Source of the DNA: Hyphomicrobiales bacterium
Lineage (GTDB): Bacteria > Pseudomonadota > Alphaproteobacteria > Rhizobiales > Rhizobiaceae
Assembly (NCBI GenBank): GCA_900472785.1
Contig: UCJH01000039.1
Coordinates: forward strand, 1-64,000
Reading direction: 5' to 3'
Length of the DNA: 64,000 nt
A model generated the notes under the pieces. The model did no database searches. It saw nothing but the letters and a program-made list of their open reading frames with translations, and was not told where the DNA came from. Within the stretch, counting starts at the first letter, position 1; every line of letters starts with the position of its first letter. Both the position numbers and the translations under genes were made by a program. This document shows, in pieces, positions 45,228 through 53,986 of this stretch.

Positions 45228-46349
45228 TCAATACGGGTCGACCGCGTCGCGCAGGCCATCGCCCAGCGCATTGAACGCAAAGACGGTGATCAGCACGAAG
45301 CCGACGGGGGCGAGGATCCACGGATAGGACCCGATGACGGAATAGGTGGCAGTGTCCTGCAGCATCAGGCCCCAGGAAATCAGCGGCGGCTTTACCGCGA
45401 AACCGAGGAAGCCGAGGAAGGATTCAAGCAGGACGACGATCGGAATGGCCAGCGTCACAGACACGATCACATGGCTCATGACGTTGGGGAAGATATGCTG
45501 GAAGATGATGCGCCGGTCGGTGGCACCGATCGCCATCGCCGCCCGCACATAGTCGATGCGGGCGAGCGCCAACGTCTTGCCGCGCACCTCGCGCGACATC
45601 TGCGCCCAGCCGAGCGCCGACATGACGAAGATGACGAAGGCGAGGAAGACATTGGTCGGCGCCGTCACCGGGATCAGCGAGGTCAGCGCCAGATAAAGCG
45701 GCAATTGCGGAAAGGCGAGAACCAGTTCGACGAAGCGTTGCATCCAGGCATCGAAGCGCCCGCCGAAATAGCCCGAGACCATGCCGACCGTCGTGCCGAC
45801 GACGGTGACGATGAACACGACCGTCAGCGCGATCATCAGCGAAACCCGCGAACCGTAGATGATCCGCGACAGCACATCGCGGCCGAATTTGTCGGTGCCG
45901 AGAAAATTGACCGGCGTGCCGTCGGTCGCGCCGAAGAAATGGCGCTCGGTCGGGATCAGGCCAAAGAGCCTGTATTTGAAACCCTTGACGAAAAAGCCGA
46001 GATCGAGAGGATTGGCATAGTCCGGACCGACGATCGGCTGGAAGGTAATCGGGTCGAGCTCGGTACCTTCGCCGATCTTGTAGGTCCGCGGCCAGACGAG
46101 GCTGCCTTCCTGATCGGTGATGCTGATCGCCTGCGGCGGCGCAAAGCCGACGCCCGTCAGCTTCGGATCGACCGGTGAAAAGAATTCGGCGAAGATCGTC
46201 ATGATCATCAGCAGGCAGACGAGGACGAGGCCGATCATGCCGGTCCAGGACCGCTTCAGCCGGCGCCAGACCAGCGCCAGATAGGTCTCGTTTTCGCGGT
46301 GCGGCGCCGGTACCGGGACGATGGCGGTTGCGTGAGCGTCGGCTTTCAT
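45228..46349 (-). CDS. agpC: Alpha-galactoside ABC transporter permease (OppC type)
   Basis: The ATG at 46349 (MKADAHATA) overlaps the agpB stop, giving 373 residues; the longer open frame to 46796 lies inside agpB and is a shadow. The first helix is at about 38-58 (MIGLVLVCLLMIMTIFAEF). A large periplasmic insert (residues about 60-140, ending FLGTDKFGRDVLSRIIYGSR) precedes the permease core. ATPase contact: YVRAAMAIGATDRRIIFQHI. The C-terminus has FNALGDGLRDAVDPY. The 10-base gap to agpD shows one operon. Confidence 0.92.
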   Translation of the reverse strand: MKADAHATAIVPVPAPHRENETYLALVWRRLKRSWTGMIGLVLVCLLMIMTIFAEFFSPVDPKLTGVGFAPPQAISITDQEGSLVWPRTYKIGEGTELDPITFQPIVGPDYANPLDLGFFVKGFKYRLFGLIPTERHFFGATDGTPVNFLGTDKFGRDVLSRIIYGSRVSLMIALTVVFIVTVVGTTVGMVSGYFGGRFDAWMQRFVELVLAFPQLPLYLALTSLIPVTAPTNVFLAFVIFVMSALGWAQMSREVRGKTLALARIDYVRAAMAIGATDRRIIFQHIFPNVMSHVIVSVTLAIPIVVLLESFLGFLGFAVKPPLISWGLMLQDTATYSVIGSYPWILAPVGFVLITVFAFNALGDGLRDAVDPY

Positions 46350-47359
46350 GCGTGTGCTCCTCCACCCAGGCGGACACGCGGATCGAGCAGCGCCAGGAGC
46401 ATGTCGGCGATGATGTTGCCGACGATGAGCGTGGCGGAAAGGACCAGCATGAAGGTCGCGGTAACGTAGACATCGCCGACCCACATCGAACCGACGATCG
46501 CAGGGCCGACGGTCGGCAGGGCGAAGATGATCGCGGTCTCGATCTCGCCGGTCAGCATATAGGGCAGCACGACGCCCTGGTACATGACGAGCGGATGCAG
46601 CGCATTGGGAACGGCGTGATGCAGGATGACCTTGCGTTCGGAAAGTCCCTTGGCGCGCGCGGTTTCGACATATTGGGCGTTCAGCGTATCGAGCAGATTT
46701 CCGCGCATGACCCGCATATTGTAGGCGAGCCCGCCGAATGTGGCGATGGCGATCACCGGCCAGACATGTTTCAAGAGATCGACGAACTTGTCCCAAGACC
46801 AGGGTGCGCCGCCATATTTTGCGGAATGGAAACTGTTGATCTCGGTGACGTTGAAATGGAAGACCAGGATATAGACGATGATCAGCGCCATCAGGAAGCG
46901 CGGCACCGTCATGCCGAGGAACGAGATGCCGGATAAAAGGCTGTCGACCCAGGTATATTGATGGGTTGCCGCCAGAATGCCGAAGGTGATGCCGATTACC
47001 GAAGCGAGAATGTGGCAGACGAGTGCCAAGGCCAGCGTACGGGGCAGGCGTTCACCGACGACGTCGGCCACCGGCTTGTTATAGTAGAGGCTATGGCCGA
47101 AATCGCCACGCGTCACGATACCGGTGATCCAATTGACATATTGCAAGGGCAGCGGCTTATCGAGCCCGTTGGCGACGGCATAGGCTTTCGCCTGAGCATC
47201 GGCCTCCTCGAAGGAGGCGCCGCCCTGGTTGATCATCTGCGAGCGGATGTAGTCGCTGTAGTCGCCCGGCGGCGCCTGGATGATCGCGAAGGTGACCACG
47301 CTCAGGACGAAGAGTACGGGAATGGCGGATGCGATGCGCACAAGCAGAAATCGGAACAT
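46346..47359 (-). CDS. agpB: Alpha-galactoside ABC transporter permease (OppB type)
   Basis: The 337-residue inner-membrane protein has the OppB N-terminus FRFLLVRIASAIPVLFVLSV, followed by FAIIQAPPGDY. GDFGHSLYYNKPVADVVGER and the ATPase contact YVETARAKGLSERKVILHHA near residue 235 are family motifs, and it ends with LLALLDPRVRLGG. It has about six helices. It is coupled to agpC by a 4-base overlap and follows agpA by 77 bases. Confidence 0.92.
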   Translation of the reverse strand: MFRFLLVRIASAIPVLFVLSVVTFAIIQAPPGDYSDYIRSQMINQGGASFEEADAQAKAYAVANGLDKPLPLQYVNWITGIVTRGDFGHSLYYNKPVADVVGERLPRTLALALVCHILASVIGITFGILAATHQYTWVDSLLSGISFLGMTVPRFLMALIIVYILVFHFNVTEINSFHSAKYGGAPWSWDKFVDLLKHVWPVIAIATFGGLAYNMRVMRGNLLDTLNAQYVETARAKGLSERKVILHHAVPNALHPLVMYQGVVLPYMLTGEIETAIIFALPTVGPAIVGSMWVGDVYVTATFMLVLSATLIVGNIIADMLLALLDPRVRLGGGAHA

Positions 47360-47436
47360 GGCTGTTGGGTTCTCTTCTTGTGTTCGAGGTTCTTCCCTCC
47401 GGCCGCAGGAGATACGGCCGGAGGGATATTTGGGGA

Positions 47437-49524
47437 TCAGTTGATCGGGCCGTTTTCACCCGTCTTGCCCGGCAGCTGCTGCGGGAAAAGTTCGTAGTCT
47501 CCCTGCTTGTCGGCCGCCACGTACATGCGTTCGCGGATCACTGTATCTTCCGCCCAGTTGAACATGAAGATCGGTGCGCCGACCGGAACATTCGAGAAGC
47601 GCTTGTTGATGATCAGCGCGCCGGGATATTCGGTCAGGCCGACCGTGTCGACATTTTCCGTCGCGATCTTCTGGTACTGTTTCATCAGGTCGGAGCGCTC
47701 GGCATTGTCCTGCGATGCGATGAACTTGTTGACGATGCCGACAAGGTCCTTCTCGTAGGGCAGGAAATCGACCGAGCCGTCCTTGCCGGCCCGATGATGC
47801 CAGCTGGTGCGGGGACCTGTTGCGGCGAGCTGCGTGGTGTTCTGCACCACCGATGTCAGGTCCGGATCGTTGCGGCGGATCGTCCAGTCGAACTGGCCGG
47901 CATAATGCGCATTGTCCTTCTTGACTCCGTCGAGCGCATTGAGCGTCACCTTCAGGCCGAGCTGTTCCATCTGGCCGATCACGCCTTCCGCAAGATTGCG
48001 GTCGGTGCCGTAGTCGCTGTTGCTCAAAAGCAGGATCTGGACGTCCTGGCCGCCTTCCGTTTCCGCCGGGAAGTTCACGAAGCCGTTGCCGTCCGTGTCT
48101 TTCAGGCCGACCTTTTCGAGAAGCGACTTTGCGCCTTCAAGGTCGAACGGATAGTAGACGGTCGATTGACGGTCGTAGAAGCTCGTGCCGGATGACAGGC
48201 CGCCCGGATAGATCGCCGTGAACGGACCCTTGACCAATGAATCGCCGATCTTCTTGCGGTCGAGCGCCATGGTGACGGCCTTGCGGAAGTCCGTGTTGCG
48301 GTTCAGTTCCCGGACTGCTGCCCCGCGCGCGTCGGGTTCGCCCCATCCGTTGGCGGAGAGGTTCATGCGCAGATTGTAGCCGATCAGGCGGGCGCCGAAG
48401 GCAAGCCGGGCCGGTGCCTCTTCAGACGCGGCGCGCTTAAGCGATTCGACGAAGTTTTCGGGTTGTTCCAGGTTTGAGAAGTCGCCGGACCCTGCAATCG
48501 CCTGCACGTCGCGGTCTGCCCAGGTCGAGAGCTTGTAGTGCATCTCGTTGAGATAGGGCAGCTGGCGGCCGTCCTCGTCGACCTTCCAATAATAGGGGTT
48601 GCGACGCAGGACGATGATGTCGTCCGGGCGGTACGAGACCGGGACCCAGGCTCCCATGACCGGAATGTTCATGTATTCCGCCGGAAAACCGTTCTTGTAC
48701 TGGTCGTAGGTGAATTCCTTGGCGTATTTCGGATGCTTGGTCTTCAGGATATGGGCTGGCCCCGGGCAGAAGGTGCCGTAGGCCATCGAATAGAGATACT
48801 GACGCGGGAAGGCTTCCTTGAAGGTCCATTCGACCGTGTTGGCGTCGATGGCTTTCAGAGTGGTGCCTTCACCGAAGGTTTCCGGTGTCGCGCCATTGAG
48901 CGGCGAGACGTTGGGATCGACGACGTTGTCGTCCCAATAGAACATCACGTCATCGGAGGAGAACGGCACGCCGTCGGACCACTTCGCACCTTCGACCAGA
49001 TGCATGGTCAGCTTGTGGCCGTCCTCGGACCATTCCCAGCTTTTGGCGAGGTTCGGTAGCGGCTCCACGTCGCTGGCTTCGACCTGATAGAGCGGTGCGG
49101 TGCGCGTCAGGCATTCGGACATTGCGATGTCGATGCCGCCCCAGCCTTGCGTCTGGCCGGCCGAATAGTTCCAGCCTTCAGGACGGCCGCCGATGACGTG
49201 GCGCAGGGTATCGCCGTAGACGCCGACGCCATCGGGCATGTTGCCGGTCTTGAAGACCATCGGTTCCTTCGGCAGGCGCTCGGCCACCGGCGGCAGCTTT
49301 CCGGTCTTGACGAATTTCTCCGTAACCCAATCGGGCTCGCTGTAGTTCGGCAGCGCCTTGAACTCGACGATCGAATCGCGTGGCACATAGGTAATCTTGC
49401 CCTGCGCCGGAAATGGCGGTTGTTCGGGCACGACGGTGGCCTCCGAGGCCGAGGCCTGGATGGCGAAAGCCGAGACGCCGAGCGCAAGCGCGGCCACGGT
49501 TTTCAAGTGATGAAATCTGCTCAT
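47437..49524 (-). CDS. agpA: Alpha-galactoside ABC transporter periplasmic binding protein
   Basis: The 695-residue product is a large family 5 (oligopeptide-type) solute-binding protein with signal peptide MSRFHHLKTVAALALGVSA ending FAIQASASEA. Family features: LAKSWEWSEDGHKLTMHLVE with GAKWSDGVPFSSDDVMFYW near residue 175, and FRKAVTMALDRKKIGDSLV near 415. Length and family match AgpA, which binds raffinose-type alpha-galactosides although its fold is peptide-binding. It is the first transporter gene after agaL1; a stem-loop separates the two. Confidence 0.9.
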   Translation of the reverse strand: MSRFHHLKTVAALALGVSAFAIQASASEATVVPEQPPFPAQGKITYVPRDSIVEFKALPNYSEPDWVTEKFVKTGKLPPVAERLPKEPMVFKTGNMPDGVGVYGDTLRHVIGGRPEGWNYSAGQTQGWGGIDIAMSECLTRTAPLYQVEASDVEPLPNLAKSWEWSEDGHKLTMHLVEGAKWSDGVPFSSDDVMFYWDDNVVDPNVSPLNGATPETFGEGTTLKAIDANTVEWTFKEAFPRQYLYSMAYGTFCPGPAHILKTKHPKYAKEFTYDQYKNGFPAEYMNIPVMGAWVPVSYRPDDIIVLRRNPYYWKVDEDGRQLPYLNEMHYKLSTWADRDVQAIAGSGDFSNLEQPENFVESLKRAASEEAPARLAFGARLIGYNLRMNLSANGWGEPDARGAAVRELNRNTDFRKAVTMALDRKKIGDSLVKGPFTAIYPGGLSSGTSFYDRQSTVYYPFDLEGAKSLLEKVGLKDTDGNGFVNFPAETEGGQDVQILLLSNSDYGTDRNLAEGVIGQMEQLGLKVTLNALDGVKKDNAHYAGQFDWTIRRNDPDLTSVVQNTTQLAATGPRTSWHHRAGKDGSVDFLPYEKDLVGIVNKFIASQDNAERSDLMKQYQKIATENVDTVGLTEYPGALIINKRFSNVPVGAPIFMFNWAEDTVIRERMYVAADKQGDYELFPQQLPGKTGENGPIN

Positions 49525-49590
49525 GGTTCAATCTCTCCCTTATGCTTCTGGCCGGCCCGAATGGGGCGGCTCTCCTCCCGAAAAGCATCA

Positions 49591-49616
49591 CGTGGTGCGG
49601 CAGTGCCGCAACCACG
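49591..49616. other. Stem-loop between agaL1 and agpA
   Basis: CGTGGTGCGGC, loop AGT, GCCGC, one bulged A, then ACCACG: an 11-bp stem. It lies between the agaL1 stop (49692) and the agpA start (49524) and could set different mRNA levels for the enzyme and the binding protein. Confidence 0.5.
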
Positions 49617-49691
49617 GTTCTTGCAGCAGCGGACAAGAAGGCCCGCGCTTGTCTCCGGAGCCGTCTCCATCGGCATCCGGCAATTCGCCGA

Positions 49692-51164
49692 TCAGCTGGC
49701 GGCCTTCAGTTTCACCGCTTCCTTCTCGGCGCGGATCTCATCGATCGAACGGACGGCGCGGCTGGCGACACCCTTCCAGTCGCGGGTCTTCACCGTGGCC
49801 CGGGTGAGGCGATCCTTGGCGCCTTCGATCGCGTGGGCATATTGCGGCAGCCATTCAGCCTGGGCCACGACCATCTCGTCGACCATCTGCCAAACCTCCT
49901 CCGGCGTGCAGATGGCGCCGACCAGCGGATCGTGCAGGACGGCGAGTTTCAGAAGATCGAGATCGCCCGAGACGGCCGCATGGACCGACATGCGCTGGAC
50001 GTTGATCGATGACATGCAGGTGGCCGCGCAGGCTTCCGGAAGCGTGATCCCGGCAACCATGTTGAGGCCGAAGCGATCGACAAAGCCGGGGCTCTCGATG
50101 ATCGCATCCGATGGCAGATTGGTGATGACGCCGTTGTTCCTGACGTTGAAATGGCCGCGATAGACACGTCCCGTCTCCAGCGCCTCGAGGATATGGCTGG
50201 CATGTTCGTTGGAGCGGCGGGCCGGGTCGATCGGCTTTTTGGCATCCTCGAGGAACTGCGGGAATTCCGTCTCGAACCAATTGCGGGTTTCGGTGGAATA
50301 ACGCAGATAGCCGCCGGTCTCGCCGTGGATCCAGTCGGACATGTCGATCCAGCGGGTGATTTCCTCCGGCCGCTTGCGGTACCAGGGCAGGTATTCCGAC
50401 AGGTGGCCATTGCTCTCCGTCGAATAGACCCCGAAACGCTTCAAGACGTCGATGCGCAGTTTCTCCTGTTGCGAGAAGACCGGGTGCGCCTCGAAGGCAG
50501 CGACCAGTTCGTCCCTGCCGATCTTGCGGCCCTTGACCCGCACATCGACGAACCAGGTCTGGTGGTTGATGCCGGAGCAGACATAATCCAGTTCGCCATC
50601 CTTGGCGCCGAGGATTTCGGCGATCTGTTCAGCGCCGTGCTGGACGCCGTGGCAAAGACCGATGGTATCGACCTTGCCGTATTCCAGCGCCGCCCAGGTG
50701 TTCATCGCCATAGGGTTGGCATAGTTCAGGAATTTGGCGCCCGGCTCCGCCAGTTCGCGGATGTCCTTGCAGAAGTCGAGGATGACCGGGATGTTGCGCT
50801 GGCCGTAGAGGATGCCGCCGGCGCAGATCGTATCGCCGACGCACTGGTCGACGCCGTATTTCAGCGGAATGCGGATGTCGTCGGCATAGGCGCCGAGGCC
50901 GCCGACGCGCACGCAGCTGATGATGTAGCGGGCGCCGGTGATCGCCTGGCGCCGGTCGGTCGTCGCGGTGACGGTCGTCGGCAGGTTGTTGGCCGAGACG
51001 ATCGTATCGAGGATCGTCTTGATCATATCGAGATTATGCTGGCTCACATCGGTCAGCGCGAATTCCACATCGCGGAACTCCGGCACGCAAAGAATATCGG
51101 TGAAGAGTTTCTTGGTGAAGCCGACGCTGCCGGCGCCGATAATGGCTATCTTGAAGCTGCTCAT
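49692..51164 (-). CDS. agaL1: GH4 alpha-galactosidase (MelA type), first gene of agp operon
   Basis: The ATG at 51164 (MSSFKIAIIG) follows GAGGA and gives 490 residues. GH4 motifs: IAIIGAGSVGFTKKLFTDIL (NAD site), FLNYANPMAMNTWAAL, metal Cys in IGLCHGVQHGAEQIAEIL and DYVCSGINHQTWFVDV with the His ligand. It belongs to the alpha-galactosidase branch and is clearly divergent from agaL2, so the two are not a recent duplication. Both are cytoplasmic and should cleave imported melibiose or raffinose. Divergent from agpT, with a TATAAT-containing palindrome between. Confidence 0.9.
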   Translation of the reverse strand: MSSFKIAIIGAGSVGFTKKLFTDILCVPEFRDVEFALTDVSQHNLDMIKTILDTIVSANNLPTTVTATTDRRQAITGARYIISCVRVGGLGAYADDIRIPLKYGVDQCVGDTICAGGILYGQRNIPVILDFCKDIRELAEPGAKFLNYANPMAMNTWAALEYGKVDTIGLCHGVQHGAEQIAEILGAKDGELDYVCSGINHQTWFVDVRVKGRKIGRDELVAAFEAHPVFSQQEKLRIDVLKRFGVYSTESNGHLSEYLPWYRKRPEEITRWIDMSDWIHGETGGYLRYSTETRNWFETEFPQFLEDAKKPIDPARRSNEHASHILEALETGRVYRGHFNVRNNGVITNLPSDAIIESPGFVDRFGLNMVAGITLPEACAATCMSSINVQRMSVHAAVSGDLDLLKLAVLHDPLVGAICTPEEVWQMVDEMVVAQAEWLPQYAHAIEGAKDRLTRATVKTRDWKGVASRAVRSIDEIRAEKEAVKLKAAS

Positions 51165-51308
51165 GCTGTCCTCGCGCTGGTCATTGTGCCGGGAGAAAAA
51201 CAAACAGGGTAAAATCAGTTCACGGAATATCCGGCACTGACATGCCGATCTCCTCCCGCAACGCCCCGTCGATACCGCTCCAACCCGGCCATCTTGCTTT
51301 GTTGAGCC

Positions 51309-51326
51309 GCATTATGCGTATAATGC
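51309..51326. promoter_or_regulatory. Palindrome with -10 box between agaL1 and agpT
   Basis: GCATTATGCGTATAATGC: perfect 7-bp arms around GCGT. It contains a consensus TATAAT (51319-51324) in the agpT direction, 33 bases before the agpT ATG. TTGCTT at 51294 is a possible -35 with 19-base spacing. It could be a promoter only, or a site where a regulator controls both directions. Confidence 0.5.
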
Positions 51327-51356
51327 CGGACGCCACCAGAGAGGTATTGTGCTTTC

Positions 51357-52289
51357 ATGGGTAATTCTGTGCTCAAAGAGTTGATCGAAGCCGGCCCGGT
51401 CATGCGGACGGTTTCCCTGCCGCGCGGGCGCCACAGCCTGCATACCATGCCGACCAGCACAGGCTATGAGATCCGCACCGATGCCAGCTATGACTGGGAC
51501 GGGCGCAGGCGTGGGCAGACGCCGTTCACGGTGTTGCAGCACACGCTGTCAGGGGCTGGAAACCTTCGCTACGAGAATCGCAATTATCGGGTGCGCGAAG
51601 GCGAAACGCTGCTGGTGCTGGTGCCGCACAATCACCGCTACTGGCTGGAGCGGAACGGCCGCTGGGAGTTTTTCTGGATTTCCATGAACGGTGAAGAGGC
51701 CCTGCGAATTCACAGGGCGATCCTTTCGACGATCGGACCGGTGCTCAAGCTCAAGCCGGAAACCGTCGAGCATCTCGCGGATTGCACGCGAAGGCTAATC
51801 CTCGGCGGCGCCGATGCGCCGGGCAGTGCGTCGGCCATTGCCTATGAGGCGGCTATGGCGCTCTATGACGACGTTTTCGGCTCGCATCCGGTGTTCAGCC
51901 AGGAATACCGAACCATGCAGCACGTCATCGACCACATTTCCGCCAATCTGGAAAAACCGCTGCCAGTTGAGGAGATGGCGCAGATTTCAGGGTTGAGCCG
52001 TGCGCATTTCTCCCGGGTGTTCGCGGCCAGCGAAGGCATGCCGCCAGCGGAATTCGTGCTGCGCAAGCGGCTGCAGCGAGCAACCAAGCTCCTGACCAAG
52101 ACGGCGCATCTTTCGGTCAAAGAGGTCTCGAGCATGTCCGGATTCGAGGATCCGAACTATTTTGCCAAGGTGTTTCGCCGCTTCTTCGGCGCCAGCCCGA
52201 CAGAGTTTCGCACGACCGGCATGTATTCCAGTGTCGCGACCGGAAACCGGGTCGGCACGGATGGCGCGGATATTATGCCGGAAAACTAG
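51357..52289 (+). CDS. agpT: AraC-family activator of the alpha-galactoside operon
   Basis: The 310-residue product has an N-terminal cupin-like sugar-sensing domain (residues about 20-150, GETLLVLVPHNHRYWLERNG). The C-terminal AraC DNA-binding domain is MQHVIDHISANLEKPLPVEE, GLSRAHFSRVFAASEGMPPA, EVSSMSGFEDPNYFAKVFRR, then SPTEFR. Its divergent position next to agaL1/agpA matches AgpT, the AraC-like activator needed for alpha-galactoside use in Sinorhizobium. Confidence 0.88.
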   Translation: MGNSVLKELIEAGPVMRTVSLPRGRHSLHTMPTSTGYEIRTDASYDWDGRRRGQTPFTVLQHTLSGAGNLRYENRNYRVREGETLLVLVPHNHRYWLERNGRWEFFWISMNGEEALRIHRAILSTIGPVLKLKPETVEHLADCTRRLILGGADAPGSASAIAYEAAMALYDDVFGSHPVFSQEYRTMQHVIDHISANLEKPLPVEEMAQISGLSRAHFSRVFAASEGMPPAEFVLRKRLQRATKLLTKTAHLSVKEVSSMSGFEDPNYFAKVFRRFFGASPTEFRTTGMYSSVATGNRVGTDGADIMPEN

Positions 52290-52301
52290 GCCTGCGAAAT
52301 A

Positions 52302-52490
52302 TCAGTAAAAAAGATGCCAGGGGGTAATAAAGGCGCGCGCCAACGCCTCATCGTACTCGCGATCTTCGACCGTGTTCGGCTGTGCTTGTTTCTTCCCATA
52401 GAACGACAGGAAGTCGAAGGTTTTCACCTTTTTCTCTTTTACTGCGGGTGGTGTAAAATAACCCAGCGTCATTCCACCGTGATAAAACAT
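52302..52490 (-). CDS. Small protein of unknown function
   Basis: The ATG at 52490 follows a strong AGGAGGCAGGCT and gives 62 residues: MFYHGGMTLGYFTPPAV at the start and REYDEALARAFITPWHLFY at the end, rich in aromatic and lysine residues (KEKKVKTFDFLSFYGKK). No signal peptide or membrane segment is visible. The region is AT-richer than its surroundings. An upstream in-frame ATG at 52538 is less likely. I recognise no family. It is convergent with agpT, 12 bases apart. Confidence 0.6.
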   Translation of the reverse strand: MFYHGGMTLGYFTPPAVKEKKVKTFDFLSFYGKKQAQPNTVEDREYDEALARAFITPWHLFY

Positions 52491-52767
52491 AGCCTGCCTC
52501 CTGTATGTCGATGCGATGCTGCTGACCGCTTTCGCCACGATCCTGACACAATTGAAGACGCTGTCAATAGTCTATTAATTTTATGGCTTTCCACTGTTGC
52601 CGCATCGACAGCTGAAACCGCTCAGAAAAGCGAACGCCCCAGCTCGCGCGAAGCAAAGCCAGGGCGTAAAAGCAACGACGCCGGTCCGCAGACGGTTTGC
52701 CATGAGGGAAGCAATCCGCCGATGCCGCTGCGATCATGCCGGGGCACAAGGCCCCTGCATTTCCCGT

Positions 52768-53271
52768 TCAGTGCGGCAGCGAAATATGCGTGTGCACGCC
52801 AAGATCCGGCTCCTTGCCGGTGAGATTTGCCTTGGCCATTTCCCAGCCGAAGCGAAGCGTGCTGTTCGACGAGGCCCAGATCGCCGCATCATCGAGTTTG
52901 AGCTGCAGCATGGTCAGCGTCGGATCGTCCTTGCCGTTTTCAAACCAGGCGCTGACCATCGGCGACCAGAACTTGTCGATATGCGCGCGCGACTTGTTTT
53001 CGCTGATCAGGCCGGTAAGGCTCGCATGATAATCGTGATCCTTGCTGATCACGCAGAAACTGGCACGATCACTGGTGCGCACCGCCTTGACCAGATCGCT
53101 GTCCGACCGGGCGTAGAACCAGATCGAGTTGCTTTCCTTTTCCAGTTGCGGCGCCATCGGCTGCATGTGCTGGTCAGAGTCCTCGACGCCAAGCATGCCG
53201 GCACGGGTGTCTTCCAGAATGTCCCAGAGCTGCTGCAGGGGATCGTTTTTCGTTTTCGACAGATCGACCAT
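52768..53271 (-). CDS. Pyridoxamine-5'-phosphate-oxidase-like (general stress protein 26) family protein
   Basis: The 167-residue product has the split-barrel flavin-binding fold of the stress-protein branch: LWDILEDTRAGMLGV near residue 15, MAPQLEKESNSIWFYARSDS near 34-55, ASFCVISKDHDYHASLTGLI near 72, and KFWSPMVSAWFENGKDDPTL near 102. PNP oxidase itself is usually longer. The physiological role of such proteins is uncertain. It is downstream of the DJ-1-like gene on the same strand (32-base gap), so both may be stress-induced together. Confidence 0.85.
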   Translation of the reverse strand: MVDLSKTKNDPLQQLWDILEDTRAGMLGVEDSDQHMQPMAPQLEKESNSIWFYARSDSDLVKAVRTSDRASFCVISKDHDYHASLTGLISENKSRAHIDKFWSPMVSAWFENGKDDPTLTMLQLKLDDAAIWASSNSTLRFGWEMAKANLTGKEPDLGVHTHISLPH

Positions 53272-53303
53272 GAGTATGTCCTCTTGTTGTGTGTGGATAT
53301 TGA

Positions 53304-53864
53304 TCAGGCGGCGCGGCGCTCGTGGCGGCCTTCCTCTATCTCCTCGACGATCTTCGCGACGAAAGGCTGCAAATCATCGGGATTACGGGAGGTTATGATG
53401 CCCTTGTCGGTAACGACCGCTTCATCAACCCAATTGCCGCCGGCATTCTTCACATCTGTCTTGATCGATGCGTAGGAGGTAACCTTGCGGCCACGCACGG
53501 CATCGGCATCGATCAGAAGCCACGGCGCATGGCAGATCGCCGCCACAACTTTTCCGGATTTTACGAATTCGCGCACGACGCGCATCGCATCTTCGTTGTG
53601 GCGCAAAATATCCGGGTTGATCTGGCCTCCCGGTAGGACGAGGCCGTCGAAATCCTCGACATTCACATCGCCGGCGAGGAGATCGACATCGACGCTGTCG
53701 CCCCAGTTCTTCTTGTCCCAGCTCTTGATGCTGCCGGTCTCGATCGAAGCGATCTTCACGTCGGCCCCACGCTTTTTCAGCTCGTCCAGCGGCACGCGCA
53801 GCTCGGAGCGCTCGTAGCCGTCGGTGGCGAGAATGAGGATTTTCGATTGCTTGATGGAAGGCAT
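53304..53864 (-). CDS. DJ-1/PfpI-family protein (type 1 glutamine amidotransferase-like)
   Basis: The ATG at 53864 follows GGGAG and gives 186 residues; the frame to 53984 extends into the divergent promoter. Motifs: ILILATDGYERSELRVPLDE at the start, FDGLVLPGGQINPDILR near 75, and the nucleophile elbow VVAAICHAPWLLIDADAVRG with Cys near 108 and the adjacent His. Members act as proteases, deglycases or chaperones in stress. The exact activity is unknown. It probably shares a transcript with the PNPOx-like gene. Confidence 0.87.
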   Translation of the reverse strand: MPSIKQSKILILATDGYERSELRVPLDELKKRGADVKIASIETGSIKSWDKKNWGDSVDVDLLAGDVNVEDFDGLVLPGGQINPDILRHNEDAMRVVREFVKSGKVVAAICHAPWLLIDADAVRGRKVTSYASIKTDVKNAGGNWVDEAVVTDKGIITSRNPDDLQPFVAKIVEEIEEGRHERRAA

Positions 53865-53949
53865 GACGCCAGCTCCCTTGCTTGTCTCAAAGATTGGGTT
53901 CGCCGTGTAAACGGGGCGGGGCCGACAATCGTTCCGCACCAATCGGCAT

Positions 53950-53978
53950 TTGACTTTATGCCCATAAGAACATAACAT
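53950..53978 (+). promoter_or_regulatory. Promoter of the radical SAM-UdgX repair operon
   Basis: TTGACT (53950-53955), a 17-base spacer, then TAACAT (53973-53978), 8 bases before the gene's ATG at 53987. The -10 lies inside the LexA box, so repressor binding would occlude it. The transcript would be nearly leaderless if this -10 is used. Confidence 0.45.
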
Positions 53979-53982
53979 GAAC
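53968..53982. promoter_or_regulatory. LexA (SOS) box, alphaproteobacterial type
   Basis: GAACATAACATGAAC is GAAC-N7-GAAC, the reverse complement of the alphaproteobacterial LexA direct repeat GTTC-N7-GTTC, with no mismatch. It sits directly upstream of a DNA-repair operon and overlaps its likely -10 box, so SOS induction is expected. Confidence 0.75.
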
Positions 53983-53986
53983 AATT

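Noticed and set aside
45228-46796. Long version of the agpC permease frame
   Set aside because: The first 149 codons lie inside agpB in another frame; the ATG at 46349 starts at the usual overlap.
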